A stretch of DNA of 64,000 nucleotides from Litorimonas sp964352855. GTDB taxonomy: Bacteria > Pseudomonadota > Alphaproteobacteria > Caulobacterales > Maricaulaceae. Location: positions 62,001 to 126,000 of the forward strand of contig CAYGTR010000002.1 in NCBI GenBank assembly GCA_964352855.1, given 5' to 3'. The notes below the pieces were generated by a model. The model saw only the letters and a program-made list of their open reading frames with translations. It was not told the origin of the DNA and ran no database searches. Every line of letters starts with the position of its first letter. Positions within the stretch are counted from its first letter, which is position 1. Made by a program: the position numbers and the translations under genes. Shown here one piece after another: positions 16,937 through 25,987 of this stretch.

Positions 16937-18241
16937 GTGTTAAAACGCTATCTCCCAAAAAGTTTATTTGGTCGGGCGATCCTGATTATCATGCTGCCGA
17001 TTGCGGTGATGCAGATCGCTGTGGCCTACTTTTTCTTTAATGCGCATTGGGCACGTGTGACGGCAAATTTGTCAGACAGTGTGGCCGCAGATATCGCTGT
17101 AGCAACGACATTATTTAAGCAACAGCCCACAACATTACGCGCAGAAGAACTCGATGCTCTACTCCGACCTGAAATGCAATTATCTGTCGTGTTCCGTCAA
17201 GGAGAAGATCTTCCGATCAGTCAGAGGCGTCAGATGTTTTTCTCAACACTGGATAAGACACTGCGGCGAGCGCTGAACGAGACTTTAGAAGACCAGTTCT
17301 GGTTTGATACAACGCGCTATCCCAACCATATCGACATCCGCGTGAAAGTTGATGATGGTTATCTTCGCTTTATCGCCGCGAGAGAGAAAGTCTTTGCACC
17401 GACGGGTTTCGTTTTTATTTTTTGGTTGATTACGGCCACCGTGATTCTGACCCTCGTCTCCATTCTATTTATTCGCAATCAAGCGAAACCCATTAGAGAT
17501 CTGGCGGACGCGGCAGATGCCTATGGTAAAGGGCAAGACTTATCAAATTTCAAACCATCTGGGGCTTCGGAAGTCCGGCGGGCAGGCCAATCCTTTTTGA
17601 AAATGCGGGGACGTATTCAACGCCATATGGAGCAACGCACGATGATGTTGGCTGGTGTATCTCACGACTTACGGACACCTTTGACGCGTTTGAAGCTGCA
17701 ATTGGCAATGCAGGAGAACAATGAAGAAACGCGGGCAGCAAGGCAGGATGTCAAAGAGATGGAAGCCATGCTGAATGGTTATTTGGATTTTGCCAGAGGG
17801 TTGGGACAAGAAAGCCCTGAGAATGTAAATGCGATACAATTCCTCAAAGATATTATTGCAGATCAAGCTGTGAGCTTTGATGAAACAAATCTGACGAAAG
17901 ACGCCTCTTTTTACATTCGTCCTGTGGCTTTGGGCAGAGCCGTCAATAACCTTATTTCGAATAGTGTTAAATATGCCTCTAAGTGCACTGTTTCCGTTGA
18001 TCTACCTGTCAATCGTATTGAAATTCATGTTGACGACAATGGGCCGGGAATTCCGTCTGATAAGCGAAAAGATGCTTTCTTAGCGTTTAACAGACTTGAT
18101 GAAGCGCGGACGCAAAACATTGAAGGCGTTGGGTTGGGCTTATCAATCGCGCGCGATATTGCTCAGCTGCATGGCGGTAATTTGATGTTAAAAGACAGTC
18201 CTCTGGGGGGCTTAAGGGCCACGATTTCGCTTCCGCAATAA
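16937..18241 (+). CDS. EnvZ-like sensor histidine kinase
   Basis: 434-residue inner-membrane kinase. Two membrane segments (about 15-35 and 157-179) enclose a periplasmic sensor region of about 120 residues. A HAMP linker (180-232) leads to the HisKA helix pair with H243 in GVSHDLRTPLTR, an EnvZ-type H box. The ATPase domain has the N box (AVNNLISNSVKYA), G1 (DDNGPGIP) and G2 (GVGLGLSIARDI). GTG start just after the response regulator; the two are clearly a pair. Its stop abuts the convergent proC gene with no gap. Confidence 0.93.
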   Translation: MLKRYLPKSLFGRAILIIMLPIAVMQIAVAYFFFNAHWARVTANLSDSVAADIAVATTLFKQQPTTLRAEELDALLRPEMQLSVVFRQGEDLPISQRRQMFFSTLDKTLRRALNETLEDQFWFDTTRYPNHIDIRVKVDDGYLRFIAAREKVFAPTGFVFIFWLITATVILTLVSILFIRNQAKPIRDLADAADAYGKGQDLSNFKPSGASEVRRAGQSFLKMRGRIQRHMEQRTMMLAGVSHDLRTPLTRLKLQLAMQENNEETRAARQDVKEMEAMLNGYLDFARGLGQESPENVNAIQFLKDIIADQAVSFDETNLTKDASFYIRPVALGRAVNNLISNSVKYASKCTVSVDLPVNRIEIHVDDNGPGIPSDKRKDAFLAFNRLDEARTQNIEGVGLGLSIARDIAQLHGGNLMLKDSPLGGLRATISLPQ

Positions 18242-19054
18242 TCATTCATTCGCGAGGGCTTGCGCACGGTCATAAGCCGCCTTTGTGACCTTTTTTAAAA
18301 GCGGAGCTAAACCGTCCTCATCCATTAAAACATTTAATGCTGCCTGAGTCGTTCCGTTCGGAGATGTTACATTTAGACGAAGCTGAGACGCGTTTTCCTC
18401 GGAGGCGTCGAGTAGCGCGCCCGCCCCAATCACCATTTGTCGGGAAAAGGCTTTGGCATCCGCCTCAGTCAAACCCAATTCCTGCGCAGCCTCCGTCAGA
18501 GCTTCAACAAAATAAAATATATAGGCAGGCCCGGAGCCGGAAATCGCGGTCACGGCATCTATGAGGCTCTCATTTCCAACAGGTCTGACGGGGCCGCAAG
18601 GAGACAAAAGCGTGTTTGCTATATTGAGATGATCAGCTTGTGCGAACTGATTGCCTGTGATTGCAGAAATGCCTTTGCCTATTGCAGATGGCGTGTTGGG
18701 CATCGCGCGAATGATGGGATTTTCCGGGAAATACGCCTCTAAGCGAGAGAGCGACGTGCCAGCCAGCACAGAAATTATTAATACCTTGTTCGAGATTTTT
18801 TTACAGAGAGACGGTGCGACCGATTCAAACATTTGGGGTTTGATCGCTAAAATAACAACTGAATTCTCTGTGGGGATCTGTGCCGCATCTCTTATATGGT
18901 TCGCGCCTTTTGTAAGAGCGTCTTGCGTAGCAGCTGTTGTGCCGGGGTCTAATATCGTCACGGATAAAGACGGATCCTTCATCCAAGAGGCAAGCATGGC
19001 TCCGCCCATTTTTCCGGCGCCGATGAGTAATATATTCTTTTGAGTTTGAGGCAT
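18242..19054 (-). CDS. proC: Pyrroline-5-carboxylate reductase
   Basis: Last step of proline synthesis: reduces pyrroline-5-carboxylate with NAD(P)H. 270 residues with an N-terminal Rossmann fold (ILLIGAGKMGGAML, residues 8-21) and the C-terminal dimerisation domain carrying the family signature (ALTEAAQELGLTEADAKAF and the TSPNGTTQAAL block). Length is standard. It follows the YbjN gene on the same strand after 25 bases, an order seen in other alphaproteobacteria. Confidence 0.95.
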   Translation of the reverse strand: MPQTQKNILLIGAGKMGGAMLASWMKDPSLSVTILDPGTTAATQDALTKGANHIRDAAQIPTENSVVILAIKPQMFESVAPSLCKKISNKVLIISVLAGTSLSRLEAYFPENPIIRAMPNTPSAIGKGISAITGNQFAQADHLNIANTLLSPCGPVRPVGNESLIDAVTAISGSGPAYIFYFVEALTEAAQELGLTEADAKAFSRQMVIGAGALLDASEENASQLRLNVTSPNGTTQAALNVLMDEDGLAPLLKKVTKAAYDRAQALANE

Positions 19055-19079
19055 ACACGCCTTCTAAAGCGCGATTAGC

Positions 19080-19613
19080 CTAAGGGAAAGAGGCGAGGTC
19101 AACTAAGGCGGAAGTGAGGGCATCTTCTGGTGATTTACCTGCCCAAATCACGTATTGGCAGGCCGGATAGCCACGTTCTGCCGCATCCAGAGCCGAGGCA
19201 ATCAAATCCATCGCTTGTTCAGTATTCAGTTTAGCACCGCCGCTGAGGCTCAAAGCATTCCGATAAATAAGCGATTTGTGCTGGCTTGAATAGTCAAAGT
19301 GACCTGACGTCAAATTTTCATTGATGAGCGACATCAGGCGACAAAGATCATCAGAACGTCCACCAGGAGATTTGCCATCAAACATCAAGTAGCATTGTAA
19401 TTGTTCAGTCGCCACGTTCCAAATAATATTGATATTATAATCGCACCAAAGTCCGGGCACGCATAACTCAACCTCATTCGGTGCAATGCGGTCAATGTCA
19501 TAGCCCTCAGCCAAAGCGAGTCTTTCAAACACAGCTGTTGGATTGCCTCGCAAGGCTTTAGACCCGTTTAAAGACGGGTTTGGACGTATGCAGCGATGTT
19601 CAGAAAATGACAT
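19080..19613 (-). CDS. YbjN domain-containing protein
   Basis: 177-residue protein with a YbjN-type fold (about 22-165): FERLALAEGYDIDRIAPNE, strand WNVATEQLQCYLMFDGK, and helical end QAMDLIASALDAAERGYPA. The family resembles type III secretion chaperones in fold; in alphaproteobacteria it often lies upstream of proC, as here, and has no assigned role. An inverted repeat lies 27 bases upstream of the start. Confidence 0.8.
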   Translation of the reverse strand: MSFSEHRCIRPNPSLNGSKALRGNPTAVFERLALAEGYDIDRIAPNEVELCVPGLWCDYNINIIWNVATEQLQCYLMFDGKSPGGRSDDLCRLMSLINENLTSGHFDYSSQHKSLIYRNALSLSGGAKLNTEQAMDLIASALDAAERGYPACQYVIWAGKSPEDALTSALVDLASFP

Positions 19614-19639
19614 TAAGTATTTATCCCGTACGTATCGAA

Positions 19640-19653
19640 TCTCTGATTAGAGA
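19640..19653. repeat. Inverted repeat TCTCT-GATT-AGAGA upstream of the YbjN gene
   Basis: A perfect five-base inverted repeat with a four-base centre lies 27 bases before the start of the YbjN gene, in a 142-base spacer. It could be a regulator site or a leader hairpin. Nothing else supports a function, and a repeat of this size can arise by chance. Confidence 0.3.
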
Positions 19654-19755
19654 CTATGAACGCGTGTGATTCTCACAAGATGGTAGAACCGACAGCGTGT
19701 TGATAACTAATTTAAGTGGTGGGTAAGTGTCTTGAAATCCGTCCGGATAGGCGAA

Positions 19756-20385
19756 TTACGCTGCGGCCCAAGGCTTATATTTAATCATAATGCCATTAAA
19801 AAGTGCCGACTCAATGAGAGTTTTCAACCATGCTGATGTTTTCGGTAACGGTTTAAGCTCCCACCAATCAGGTTCAGTCGCCGCAAATTGTCGAATAAAG
19901 GGGAAGGTAGCAATATCTGCCAGACTGACGGCATCATCCAATAAATACTGGGAATCGGACAAGGCATCCTCCCATATTTTTAAACATGCCACTGCATCTG
20001 CGCGGTGGTCTAAATTAACGTCACCTCTTTTGGCTGTCTCCTCGTAACGGCTGGCATACTTATACCTATCGAGATTATATTTAAAATCACCATCCATGAG
20101 CGAGATAAGTTTCTCTGTAAAACCCGTCTCATCGCGCAGCCAATTCTCGGGATCATTCTTTGAGAGTGCATAGCGCATGATAGTCAAGCTTTCGTCTATG
20201 ACGTCGCCGTTTTCAGTTATGAAGACAGGCACGGTGCCCTTTGGCGAAGCCTCCAACATAGATTGCGGTTTATTTCGCAGCGCGACTTCGCGATGCTCAT
20301 ATTTTGAACCTGAAACAGTCAAAGCCATTCTGGCGCGCATAGCATAGGGGCAGCGTCGGAAAGAATAAAGAACAGCTTGGCTCAT
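19756..20385 (-). CDS. Glutathione S-transferase family protein
   Basis: 209 residues with an N-terminal thioredoxin-like domain (1-80) and a helical C-terminal domain. RRCPYAMRARMAL at 10-22 has a CPYA motif, so C12 is the likely catalytic residue, as in omega-like and glutaredoxin-like GSTs, followed by GTVPVF with the cis-Pro and DESLTIMRY for glutathione binding. It lies 18 bases after trhO on the same strand and may share its transcript. The substrate is unknown. Confidence 0.88.
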   Translation of the reverse strand: MSQAVLYSFRRCPYAMRARMALTVSGSKYEHREVALRNKPQSMLEASPKGTVPVFITENGDVIDESLTIMRYALSKNDPENWLRDETGFTEKLISLMDGDFKYNLDRYKYASRYEETAKRGDVNLDHRADAVACLKIWEDALSDSQYLLDDAVSLADIATFPFIRQFAATEPDWWELKPLPKTSAWLKTLIESALFNGIMIKYKPWAAA

Positions 20386-20403
20386 GCCTTGGTCTCTAAA
20401 GGA

Positions 20404-21327
20404 TTAGCCTGCAGCGTCAACTTTACGGCCAATATGATCTTCGCCTCTCGCTTTCGCGAGTTCTATTTGCTTTTGGCGTTCTGCAAAACGGGCTTTCTGC
20501 TCAGAGCTCATATCTGCATGACAGCGGTGGCAGGAGACACCCTGAATATAGAGAGGTGAGTTTTTGTCCTCTTCAGTGATGGGATGACGACAGGCAAAAC
20601 ATTGGTCATATTGACCTTGTTCCAAATTGTGTTTCACGGCGACGCGTTGGTCGAATACAAAACATTCTCCGTTCCAGAGGCTCTTCTCTTCGGGTTGCGT
20701 TTCGAGATATTTCAAAATGCCGCCTTTGAGATGATAGACGTCCTCAAAGCCATTTTGCTTCATATAGGCACTGGCTTTTTCACAGCGAATTCCACCTGTG
20801 CAAAACATAGCGACCTTGGGTTTGTTCAGATTGTTTCTGTTATCTTCGACCCATTTTGGAAATTCCCGAAATGTTTTTGTATTGGGATTTATGGCGCCCT
20901 CAAACGTGCCTATCTCAACTTCATAATCATTACGCGTATCAATGAGAATTGTATCGGGGTCTGATATTAAGCGGTTCCAGTCCTGTGGTTCGACATAGGT
21001 GCCGACAACATTATTGGGATCAATATCTTCGATGCCCATTGTCACGATTTCGCGCTTCAAGCGCACTTTCATCCGATAGAAAGGTGACTCATCAGCCTCT
21101 GAGAATTTTGCATCTAAGCCTGATAAGCGCGGATCGGCACGTATAAAAGACAATAGGTTATCAATAGCGGAATGAGAGCCGGATATTGTTCCGTTTATGC
21201 CTTCATGCGCAAGCAGAATGGTGCCTTTGATTTCCAACATCTCACACATTTTGAGCAGCCAAGGTTGCAAGGCTTTAAAGTCGGGCAGGGCTGTGAAATG
21301 GTATAAAGCAGCGATGCGGTAAGTCAT
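20404..21327 (-). CDS. trhO: tRNA uridine(34) hydroxylase TrhO (YceA family rhodanese)
   Basis: 307 residues: N-terminal acylphosphatase-like domain (about 1-95, with LLAHEGINGTISGS), a rhodanese domain (about 115-215) with catalytic C176 in MFCTGGIRC, and a C-terminal zinc-binding region (CFACRHP then CHRCH). TrhO makes 5-hydroxyuridine at tRNA position 34, the first step to cmo5U-type wobble modification in gammaproteobacteria. The ATG at 21327 has AGAGG upstream; a TTG at 21363 would add twelve residues not seen in the family. Confidence 0.93.
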   Translation of the reverse strand: MTYRIAALYHFTALPDFKALQPWLLKMCEMLEIKGTILLAHEGINGTISGSHSAIDNLLSFIRADPRLSGLDAKFSEADESPFYRMKVRLKREIVTMGIEDIDPNNVVGTYVEPQDWNRLISDPDTILIDTRNDYEVEIGTFEGAINPNTKTFREFPKWVEDNRNNLNKPKVAMFCTGGIRCEKASAYMKQNGFEDVYHLKGGILKYLETQPEEKSLWNGECFVFDQRVAVKHNLEQGQYDQCFACRHPITEEDKNSPLYIQGVSCHRCHADMSSEQKARFAERQKQIELAKARGEDHIGRKVDAAG

Positions 21328-21384
21328 AAGCGGGCCTCTAAGATGAGAGCGCCAAAGCGTCAATATCTATGCTGTAGTCTTTGT

Positions 21385-21849
21385 CTAACTTTGGTTGAGG
21401 GAGGCTTCTGAAATCTCGTTAAAGTTTTCACGCAAAATCGCCTGATAAAAGTCCAAACCTTCTATGAAGTCTAAGACATTTGCTGAAACACCTTGGTTCT
21501 CAAAAACATTCCGCATGGCTTTTGAGATGATGTCAGGATCGTCGCAAGTTTTCGCTAAGAGCTTTATGTCACGAATGCCTTGCCCTTCTGTGAGCTCTTT
21601 TTCTAATTTTTCGAAAGAGGACGACAAACGCATCATTGTGAAAACACCGGGCGTTTTGCCTTCAGCCAAAGCCTCACCAACGCTTTTAATTGGTTTAATG
21701 GCAGATCGCGTTTTCCTTTCAATACGTGAAACGGCTTTCTCTGCACGCGGTGAAATCCACTCTGCCGTGCACATTTTTGCAGGGTCCGGCGTGGTGGCAC
21801 AAGCTGTCAGGAAGAGAGTGGAAAGCAAACATGAATTGATTTTTCTCAT
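21385..21849 (-). CDS. Putative lipoprotein of unknown function
   Basis: 154 residues from the ATG at 21849 (AGGA seven bases upstream). The N-terminus MRKINSCLLSTLFLTAC ends in a lipobox LTAC with C17 as the likely lipidated residue, so the mature protein should be anchored in the outer or inner membrane facing the periplasm. The rest is helical and charged, with two further Cys (MCTAEW and KTCDD) that could form a disulfide. No family was recognised. Open frame upstream to 21924 is ignored because it would bury the signal. Confidence 0.7.
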   Translation of the reverse strand: MRKINSCLLSTLFLTACATTPDPAKMCTAEWISPRAEKAVSRIERKTRSAIKPIKSVGEALAEGKTPGVFTMMRLSSSFEKLEKELTEGQGIRDIKLLAKTCDDPDIISKAMRNVFENQGVSANVLDFIEGLDFYQAILRENFNEISEASLNQS

Positions 21850-21991
21850 ACATATTCCTAGCGCATCTACTCTATGGTGTAAATCTATTGAACGTTTCGT
21901 ACTTGCGTCATCAATATGTCGCAATCGATTCGATGTTAACTTTGGATAGAACCTGTGTTAGTCAGTGAAGGCAATAAAACCGGAAGGCCTT

Positions 21992-23659
21992 ATGGCTGTA
22001 GCTGCCTCCAATATGTTTGAAGAACCTCAGAGCGTTGACGATGATGTCCGTGAATCTGTTTTAGCGCAACTGGAACATATTCGCGAGCATAAGCTCTTTC
22101 GCGACACGACCCGGATGAAACGCTTTTTAAGCTATGTTGTCGACGAGGCTCTCGCGGGACGAGCTGATCGTCTAAAAGGCTATACGATTGGTGTCGAAGT
22201 CTTTGACAGACCCGACGACTTTGATCCACAGGCAGATACAATTGTTCGTGTTCAAGCGGGGCAACTTCGTCGGCGGCTAGATCTTTACTATAGCGAAGAC
22301 GGAAAAAGAGATACCGTTCGATTTATTATTCCTAAAGGACAATATGCCCCTATTTTTGAAATGCGAAGAGGCCTTCTTGGGTCGGGTGACAATCATAAAG
22401 GGTTCGAAAGCTTAGGAGACGAAAACTCAGTCTCAAGTGAAACTGTTGCTACGCATAACAAAACGAGACCCGGTGTCGCAGTTTTTACCTTTGACGATTT
22501 GAATGTCGGCACTAGCCGTGATTTTTTTGCCGAAGGATTGACGGCTGAAATCGTTAATGCCTTAGTTCAATTTAGGTATCTTCGCATCGTCTCCCGTTTA
22601 CCCACCTTGTCAGGCCGCAATGAACACATCGATATTAAGAGTTTCGCCAAAGCTTACGATGTTCAATTTATCCTAAGCGGAAGCGTCAGGCGCGTTGATG
22701 ATGTTTTTCGTGTGTCTGTTAATCTTATTTCGACTGAAACCGGGGAGCACATATTTACAAAGATTTTCGACAAACAATATTCCGCTTCAAATATTTTTGA
22801 CCTTCAGGAAGAGATCGCGTCTTATACGGCGGCTAAAATTGCGGCGCCTTTTGGTGTCGTAAATCGTTTCAACCGTCGCACAAATCTGGCGCGCGCTGAA
22901 AATATGCCTGCCTATGAAGCTTTACTCAAATTTTATGATGTTAAGCTGTCACCAACAATGGAACGTGGCGTTGCGCTGTTGAATGAGTTCGCTGCGATTA
23001 CAGAACAACAGCCTCAATATTCTTCTGCTTGGGCTATTCGCGCGATTCTGACGGTTGTTTTAAGCACGCAAACCATTTCAAGCATGAACATGACCGAAAA
23101 GCTAGAGGTCGCTTTGGATTATGCAAAACGCGCCACAATAGTAGATCCTGATAACGCTTTGGGATTCATGTCACTTTACATGGTGCATTATCATTTAGGA
23201 CAGTTTGAAGACGCTGAGAAGATGGCGCAAAAATCTATGGCTTTGAACCCTAACGATTATTCCATGTTGGCTTATTACGGCATTACAAATGCCTTCAAGG
23301 GTAATATAGGGCGTGCTGTTTCCTATCAAAATGCGGCCATGCGATTGATTGATAGGCCGCCAATATGGTTCTACATGGGCGGGCTTGTCTTGGCCCTAAG
23401 GGAAAGGCGGTATGATGATATTGCTTCAAAAATTACAGAAGTGAGCGTTGGATCTCCCGCCGGGCTGCATATTTTTGGGATAGCCATAATGGGGTATCTG
23501 AGCCAGACCGAAAAGGCCCAACAAACGTTACAGGCACTTCGCAGCAAAAATCCAAATTACGACCGTGATTTAACGAATGCTTTCCTCATGTGGCAACCTG
23601 ATGACTCGCTCAAAGAGATTGTTTTCGAAGGATGGCGTCTGGCAGGGCTTGACATATAG
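21992..23659 (+). CDS. TolB-like/TPR protein with an N-terminal winged-helix-like domain
   Basis: 555 residues with no membrane segment. Residues 25-122 form a domain often seen in front of adenylate-cyclase-like or TPR regions (LKGYTIGVEVFDRPDDFDP, DTIVRVQAGQLRRRLDLYY, IPKGQYAP); it may bind DNA but lacks proof. Residues 160-285 are FlgO/TolB-N-like (GVAVFTFDDLN... FFAEGLTAEIVNALV... ILSGSVRR). The C-terminal half has TPR-like helices (about 370-480). I prefer the ATG at 21992, with GGAAGG five bases upstream, over a GTG at 21965. It lies 87 bases before the sugar oxidation genes on the same strand, so it may regulate them. Confidence 0.75.
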   Translation: MAVAASNMFEEPQSVDDDVRESVLAQLEHIREHKLFRDTTRMKRFLSYVVDEALAGRADRLKGYTIGVEVFDRPDDFDPQADTIVRVQAGQLRRRLDLYYSEDGKRDTVRFIIPKGQYAPIFEMRRGLLGSGDNHKGFESLGDENSVSSETVATHNKTRPGVAVFTFDDLNVGTSRDFFAEGLTAEIVNALVQFRYLRIVSRLPTLSGRNEHIDIKSFAKAYDVQFILSGSVRRVDDVFRVSVNLISTETGEHIFTKIFDKQYSASNIFDLQEEIASYTAAKIAAPFGVVNRFNRRTNLARAENMPAYEALLKFYDVKLSPTMERGVALLNEFAAITEQQPQYSSAWAIRAILTVVLSTQTISSMNMTEKLEVALDYAKRATIVDPDNALGFMSLYMVHYHLGQFEDAEKMAQKSMALNPNDYSMLAYYGITNAFKGNIGRAVSYQNAAMRLIDRPPIWFYMGGLVLALRERRYDDIASKITEVSVGSPAGLHIFGIAIMGYLSQTEKAQQTLQALRSKNPNYDRDLTNAFLMWQPDDSLKEIVFEGWRLAGLDI

Positions 23660-23746
23660 TAGCTTAATCCCCTTTATGTCTGAAATGACAACGCTGTCTA
23701 TTTTATGAGTCTTCTCAAGATGACAGCTTGAAAGCGGCAAAGCCGT

Positions 23747-24904
23747 ATGGGGAAATGGATGACGCGAGTGGTCGGCCACGCAAAAAATAACCCTATCAGA
23801 ATGGGAATGGTTGGCGGTGGTCAAGGCGCTTTTATTGGCGAAGTTCACAGGTTCGGTGCGCGATTGGACGGAAAAATAGATCTCGTTTGCGGCGCGTTCT
23901 CTAGGGATAAAGATAATTGTCTAGAAACTGGGGCGGCACTCGGCTTGGAAGCTTCGCGCTGTTACGCAGATTTTGAGACAATGATGCGGTCTGAGGCAGA
24001 GCTTCCGCCCGAAAAGCGGATGGAGTTCGTCGCCATCGTGACCCCTAATCATGTTCATTTTCCTGTTGCAAAAGCAGCTTTGGAGGCAGGGTTTCATGTT
24101 TTATCCGACAAACCTGCAACGCTGACCCTCGCAGAGGCGCGAAAGCTGGGTGATATCGTTTATAAATCCGGCAAAGCCTATGGTCTGACCCACACATATT
24201 TGGGCTATCCCTTGGTTGGCGAGGCGCAGCGGATTGTCGCCAATGGCGGAATTGGCAAAGTCCGCAAGGTGTTTGTTGAATATATCCAAGGTTGGCTTGC
24301 CACCGAGGTTGATAACAAGCAGGCAGACTGGCGCACAGATCCTGCGCGCTCCGGTGGTTCCGGCTGTATGGGGGATATCGGCACCCATGCCCATAATCTG
24401 GCGGAATATATAACGGGTAAGCGTATGACGCATGTTGCGGCGGATCTGTCCATATTTGTCGACGGACGTCGCCTCGATGATGATGGGTCGGCTTTGTTCC
24501 GCATGGAAGATGGCGTCAAAGGCACACTGAGTGCGTCGCAAGTCTGTGTCGGCAATGAAAATAGCCTGTCTATCCGTGTTTACGGCGAGACGGGGGGGCT
24601 CGAATGGCACCAAGAGGAACCTAATACGCTCATCCGTACTTATTTGGATAAACCAACCGAGATTTTACGCGCAGGGCAAGGCTATCTCCATCCCGAAACG
24701 CAATCCGGATTTCGAACACCACCCGGACACCCTGAAGGCTATTTAGAAGCCTTTGCCAATATCTATCTTGATTTCGCTGAAGCCCTCCGCAGTGAAGGCG
24801 GCACTAAGACAGGCATAGGCGGCGGCATCAGAGGTATGGCCTTTGTTGAGGCGCTTTTGGAAAGCAGTGCAAATAATTCAGCTTGGACGGAGATCAAAAC
24901 ATGA
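23747..24904 (+). CDS. Gfo/Idh/MocA family oxidoreductase
   Basis: 385-residue NAD(P)-dependent sugar oxidoreductase. N-terminal Rossmann fold with GMVGGGQGAFIG at about 19-30 and the active-site motif SDKPATLTL (family consensus EKP); C-terminal alpha/beta domain with HTYLGYPLV and GDIGTHAHNL, whose His residues usually act in catalysis. Relatives interconvert hydroxyl and keto groups on sugars, often in 3-keto-glycoside pathways. No signal peptide, so cytoplasmic. The ATG at 23759 (GGGGA upstream) is an alternative start. First gene of the nine-gene unit, overlapping the next by four bases. Confidence 0.88.
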   Translation: MGKWMTRVVGHAKNNPIRMGMVGGGQGAFIGEVHRFGARLDGKIDLVCGAFSRDKDNCLETGAALGLEASRCYADFETMMRSEAELPPEKRMEFVAIVTPNHVHFPVAKAALEAGFHVLSDKPATLTLAEARKLGDIVYKSGKAYGLTHTYLGYPLVGEAQRIVANGGIGKVRKVFVEYIQGWLATEVDNKQADWRTDPARSGGSGCMGDIGTHAHNLAEYITGKRMTHVAADLSIFVDGRRLDDDGSALFRMEDGVKGTLSASQVCVGNENSLSIRVYGETGGLEWHQEEPNTLIRTYLDKPTEILRAGQGYLHPETQSGFRTPPGHPEGYLEAFANIYLDFAEALRSEGGTKTGIGGGIRGMAFVEALLESSANNSAWTEIKT

Positions 24905-25950
24905 AGACGATTAAAGGCCCTGCTATTTTTCTCGCTCAATTTATGGGGGACGAGCCATTTGATACAATGGAGAATGCCTGCCGCTGGATGGCAGATGCGG
25001 GCTATAAAGGGATACAAATTCCGTCAGATAACCCGGTTTGTATGGATTTGAAATTGGCTGCGGAAAGCCAGGATTACTGTGACGAGCTCAAAGGGAAGTG
25101 CAAAGAGTGGGGTGTGGAAATAACAGAGCTGTCCACGCATATTCAAGGTCAGTTGGTCGCTGTGCATCCGGCTTATGATACTGCTTTTGATGCTTTTGCC
25201 CCTGCACATCTTCATGGGAAACCCGAAGCGCGCCAAAAATGGGCGGTGGAGCAAGTTATGTTCGCGGCCAAGGCGTCGCAACGCTTAGGCCTTACGAATT
25301 CGGTCAGCTTCCCTGGCGCTTTAGTGTGGCCCTTTATGTATCCTTGGCCGCAACGCCCGGCAGGTCTCGTTGAAGAGGGCTTCAAAGAGTTAGCCCGCCG
25401 ATGGCGTCCAATTTTGGACTATTATGACGAATGCGGCGTGAATGTGTGTTACGAAATTCATCCGGGCGAAGACCTTCATGACGGCGTGACGTTTGAACGT
25501 TTTCTGGCCGAGGTCGACGACCACCCACGCTGTAATATTCTCTATGATCCCAGTCACTTTATTCTGCAGCAACTGGATTATCTTAGTTTTATCGATCACT
25601 ATCATGATCGTATCAAAATGTTTCATGTGAAGGATGCGGAATTCCGCCCCAACGGTAAATCCGGTATTTATGGTGGCTATCAAGGCTGGGTTGAACGCCC
25701 CGGACGGTTCCGTTCCTTGGGTGATGGTCAAATCGATTTTGGTGGGATTTTCTCTAAACTGACGGGTTATGATTTCGATGGCTGGGCCGTAGTCGAATGG
25801 GAATGTGCACTTAAGCATCCTGAAGACGGAGCGAGAGAAGGCGCAAAATTTGTTGAGGATCACATTATCCGCGTTACCGAAAAGGCCTTTGATGATTTCG
25901 CGGGCGGCAAAGCCGATAAGACGACAAATAGAAAAATGCTCGGCTTGTAA
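24901..25950 (+). CDS. Sugar phosphate isomerase/epimerase-like TIM-barrel protein
   Basis: 349-residue AP-endonuclease-2/xylose-isomerase-like barrel. The metal site is visible: Glu and His in CYEIHPGEDLHDG, Asp and His in YDPSHF, FHVKDAEF and the final VVEWECA. No signal peptide. Members of this fold epimerise or dehydrate sugars, and some cleave 3-keto-glycosides, which fits the neighbours here. Start at the ATG overlapping the previous stop (ATGA); a TTG at 24883 is less likely. Confidence 0.85.
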   Translation: MKTIKGPAIFLAQFMGDEPFDTMENACRWMADAGYKGIQIPSDNPVCMDLKLAAESQDYCDELKGKCKEWGVEITELSTHIQGQLVAVHPAYDTAFDAFAPAHLHGKPEARQKWAVEQVMFAAKASQRLGLTNSVSFPGALVWPFMYPWPQRPAGLVEEGFKELARRWRPILDYYDECGVNVCYEIHPGEDLHDGVTFERFLAEVDDHPRCNILYDPSHFILQQLDYLSFIDHYHDRIKMFHVKDAEFRPNGKSGIYGGYQGWVERPGRFRSLGDGQIDFGGIFSKLTGYDFDGWAVVEWECALKHPEDGAREGAKFVEDHIIRVTEKAFDDFAGGKADKTTNRKMLGL

Positions 25951-25987
25951 AAGCCCGCGAAACTAAAAAATAATAAAGGGGATTGAA

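Noticed and set aside
23649..23677. TTGACA just before the sugar operon as a promoter
   Set aside because: The element at the -10 distance is CTTTAT, only half matching, and the -35 overlaps the previous stop region, so I do not call a promoter.
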